A stretch of 64,000 bases of DNA. It comes from Bradyrhizobium genosp. SA-3. GTDB lineage: Bacteria > Pseudomonadota > Alphaproteobacteria > Rhizobiales > Xanthobacteraceae. A program made the position numbers and the translations under genes. The notes beneath the pieces are model-generated. The model saw only the letters and a list, made by a program, of their open reading frames with translations, was not told where the DNA came from and did no database searches. The stretch covers positions 33,703-97,702 of the forward strand of contig NZ_PSRT01000010.1 of the NCBI RefSeq assembly GCF_004212635.1, given 5' to 3'. Position 1 is the first letter of the stretch; each line of letters opens with the position of its first letter. Shown here in pieces: positions 62,316 through 64,000 of the stretch.

Positions 62316-63539
62316 CTACGACGCCGCCCGCGACGCGTCGGCCGACAGCCGTGCCAGCAGCGACCTTGCCGTATCCGACGGCGACAGCGAGTCCACGCTG
62401 ACGACGGGATCGCTGCGCATCTCATGCTTGCCGTTCGAGGTGTGCCGCATCACCGCCGACAAACGGCGCGCAATCATGTGCGCCGTGCGGAAGTCGGTCT
62501 CCGCGAACACCACGATCACCGAGCCGTCCTTTTGCGCCACGCCAAAATCCATCTGCCGCATCAGGCGGCTGAGGATGCGCGCGGCATCTAGCTGGGCACG
62601 GGGATTATTGGGATCGAAGGCGAAGCGGGCGACGGAGAGGCCGCCGCCGCGGGCCAGCGTCTGCTCCACCGCCTTGGCGAAATCGCGGGCGAAGGCTTCC
62701 ACCGTGAGCAGGCCGCTGCGCGGATCGAGCCAGCCGCCGGCGTCGATCGAGCGCAGAGTGCGGCTCAGTTGCGCTTCCATCGCATGCTGGCGGATCAGCG
62801 GCAGTGCATTGGCGGCGACTTTCACGGGCTCGCCGGAGATCAGCTCGAGATTGGGCAGATCGTAGCTCAGCGCGAGCTGGTGTGCGGTGACGACGACGGG
62901 CAGGTTGCGGAAACGGGTGTCCTCGGCGAGCACCGTCAAGAAGGCATCGGTGACGCGTGCCGTAAAGCCTTCGGCGAGCACGACGCCGTCGAGGTCGCGG
63001 GTGTTGAGATGCTTGGCGGCCGCTTCGATCGAGAGCGCGCCGATGACGCCGACGCGTTCGCCGAGCGCAACCGAGAGCGCAGGATAGGCCGCGCCGCGGC
63101 CGATCAGGAGCACGGTGGCATCGCGGGCGGGATCGGCCTCAGGCAGCGAGACCGTCGCCTCCGGCAGTCGGCGCAGCACGGTGGCATGAAGGGTGCGCAC
63201 ACGCAGCGCGGCGCGGAGCCGGGCGATCAGGCGGTCGGGATTGCCGCTGCGTGAGGCGAAGGGTAGGGCGTTGGGAGGCAGTGTGCCCGCGGCATCCATG
63301 GCGACGAAGGGAAGGTAGGGCGATTGGCTGGCGATCTTCTTCGCCAGCGGAGCCATGTGCGGCTCGTGTCCGGCATGCATCACCGCGAGAACGGCGGCCG
63401 GCTGCACCTGCTCGACCGCGCGCGCGGCGCTCGACCAGTCGGTGTCGACCACGGGAAAAAGCCGGGCCTCCTCCAGCGCCGCAATGAAGGGCGGCCGTTC
63501 GAGATTGGACACAAACAGGATCGGGCCCGCCTGGGACAT
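62316..63539 (-). CDS. GGDEF-like protein with degenerate active site
   Basis: A 407-residue cytoplasmic protein. Two receiver-like segments (ILFVSNLERPPFIAALEEA and VLLIGRGAAYPALSVALGER) are followed by a C-terminal domain. That domain starts LDPRSGLLTVEAFARDFAKA, the usual D.LTGL.NR..F start of GGDEF domains, and runs to ILSRLMRQMDFGVAQKDGSV. The GGDEF loop is replaced by QKDGSVIVVF, so it cannot be an active diguanylate cyclase; it may be a binding or regulatory module. No membrane helices. It is leftward and convergent with mfd. Confidence 0.7.
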   Translation of the reverse strand: MSQAGPILFVSNLERPPFIAALEEARLFPVVDTDWSSAARAVEQVQPAAVLAVMHAGHEPHMAPLAKKIASQSPYLPFVAMDAAGTLPPNALPFASRSGNPDRLIARLRAALRVRTLHATVLRRLPEATVSLPEADPARDATVLLIGRGAAYPALSVALGERVGVIGALSIEAAAKHLNTRDLDGVVLAEGFTARVTDAFLTVLAEDTRFRNLPVVVTAHQLALSYDLPNLELISGEPVKVAANALPLIRQHAMEAQLSRTLRSIDAGGWLDPRSGLLTVEAFARDFAKAVEQTLARGGGLSVARFAFDPNNPRAQLDAARILSRLMRQMDFGVAQKDGSVIVVFAETDFRTAHMIARRLSAVMRHTSNGKHEMRSDPVVSVDSLSPSDTARSLLARLSADASRAAS

Positions 63540-63623
63540 TGCAAACTCTGATCACGCAACAGGTGCCGCGCAATCTAGTTTGGCCGCCTTAATGCGGCGT
63601 CAACGGAACGGCTGAAGCCGGGC

Positions 63624-64000
63624 CTAGACCGGCCCCGAGCGGTCGCGAAAGGCCTCGACCATCAGGGGGTTAAGCCCGAGCTCGCTGAGCGCCTCGCGGG
63701 CGCGGGCATTGTCCTGGGCCCGGCCCGCCAGCCGGTGGCCGGAGAGACGGTCAGGTAGCGCGGTCAGCAGGGCACCCTGGCCGAGCCGGCGGGCCCATTC
63801 CTGGAGATCGTTGGAGAGGAACCGGTAGCCGCCGACGGCCATGATGCCGGAGGGCGGCGCGGTGATGCAGATCGCGCCGCTCGGGCGGTCGAGCCGTGCG
63901 GCAAAGCCGGTGTCGACATAGTCGCGCGGCGGCTGTGCGATCAGCGTCTCGCCGACCGGCTGCGGCGGCGCGTAGGCCGCGATCGGCACCATGGCCGCGC
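63624..64000 (-). CDS. 3' part of an unidentified gene (partial at window edge)
   Basis: The last 125 or so codons of a leftward gene that runs off the window. The visible part (PVGETLIAQPPRDYVDTGFA, DRPSGAICITAPPSGIMAVG, LQEWARRLGQGALLTALPDR) is soluble, with no recognised motif. An ATG at 63992 could be an internal Met. It lies 85 bases from the GGDEF-like gene on the same strand and may be in one operon with it. Confidence 0.55.
   Translation of the reverse strand, partial: AAMVPIAAYAPPQPVGETLIAQPPRDYVDTGFAARLDRPSGAICITAPPSGIMAVGGYRFLSNDLQEWARRLGQGALLTALPDRLSGHRLAGRAQDNARAREALSELGLNPLMVEAFRDRSGPV

Overview
The window is GC-rich chromosomal DNA of an alphaproteobacterium, most probably Bradyrhizobium or a close relative in the Nitrobacteraceae. 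The evidence is the ndvB-ndvD-ndvC locus for cyclic beta-(1,3)/(1,6)-glucans, the recG-sdhE-mfd and glmU/glmS neighbourhoods, an alphaproteobacterial GAAC-N7-GAAC LexA box at ssb, many short secreted proteins of the kind common in Bradyrhizobium, and several palindromic intergenic repeats typical of rhizobial chromosomes. I see no prophage, transposase, integrase, CRISPR array or rRNA operon. One tRNA gene (Lys, anticodon TTT) is present.

Layout: 0-5 kb holds an outer-membrane beta-barrel gene, ssb with a LexA box, and gyrA. 5-11.3 kb is a leftward block: kup, then a compact acyltransferase - ABC permease - ABC ATPase - esterase unit. 11.4-15.2 kb is a rightward housekeeping run: coaD, ppiA, a small periplasmic protein, ppiB and queA. 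15.2-16.4 kb is asd, preceded by what looks like a threonine-responsive transcription attenuator. 16.5-19.5 kb contains a PepSY protein, a TetR regulator and a patatin-like lipoprotein, tied together by two copies of a palindromic operator. 19.6-31.6 kb contains tgt (with all four zinc ligands replaced), cysK with an orphan BrnA-like protein, a metacaspase, a DMT transporter, RidA, a formyltransferase-like protein, an AI-2E-type transporter, a Nudix hydrolase and many small hypotheticals. 32.2-35.5 kb is a second, frameshifted Mfd-like gene. 35.5-41 kb is a gene-poor patch of short secreted or coiled-coil proteins ending at tRNA-Lys. 41.4-46.8 kb is the ndv glucan locus. 47-56 kb holds small proteins, glmU, glmS, a DUF502 protein, an oxidoreductase and a DUF1236 protein. 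56-62.2 kb is recG, sdhE and the intact mfd. The window ends with a degenerate GGDEF-like protein and the 3' part of an unidentified gene.

Functional themes: DNA maintenance (ssb, gyrA, recG, mfd and its broken paralog), queuosine tRNA modification (queA, tgt), cell-envelope precursor and glucan synthesis (glmU, glmS, asd, ndv genes), and amino-acid supply (asd, cysK). The most informative non-coding signals are the Thr-rich leader peptide plus terminator before asd, the TetR palindromes, the LexA box at ssb, and a candidate small RNA between 31.83 and 31.98 kb. All functional calls rest on reading sequence motifs by eye; no database search was run.
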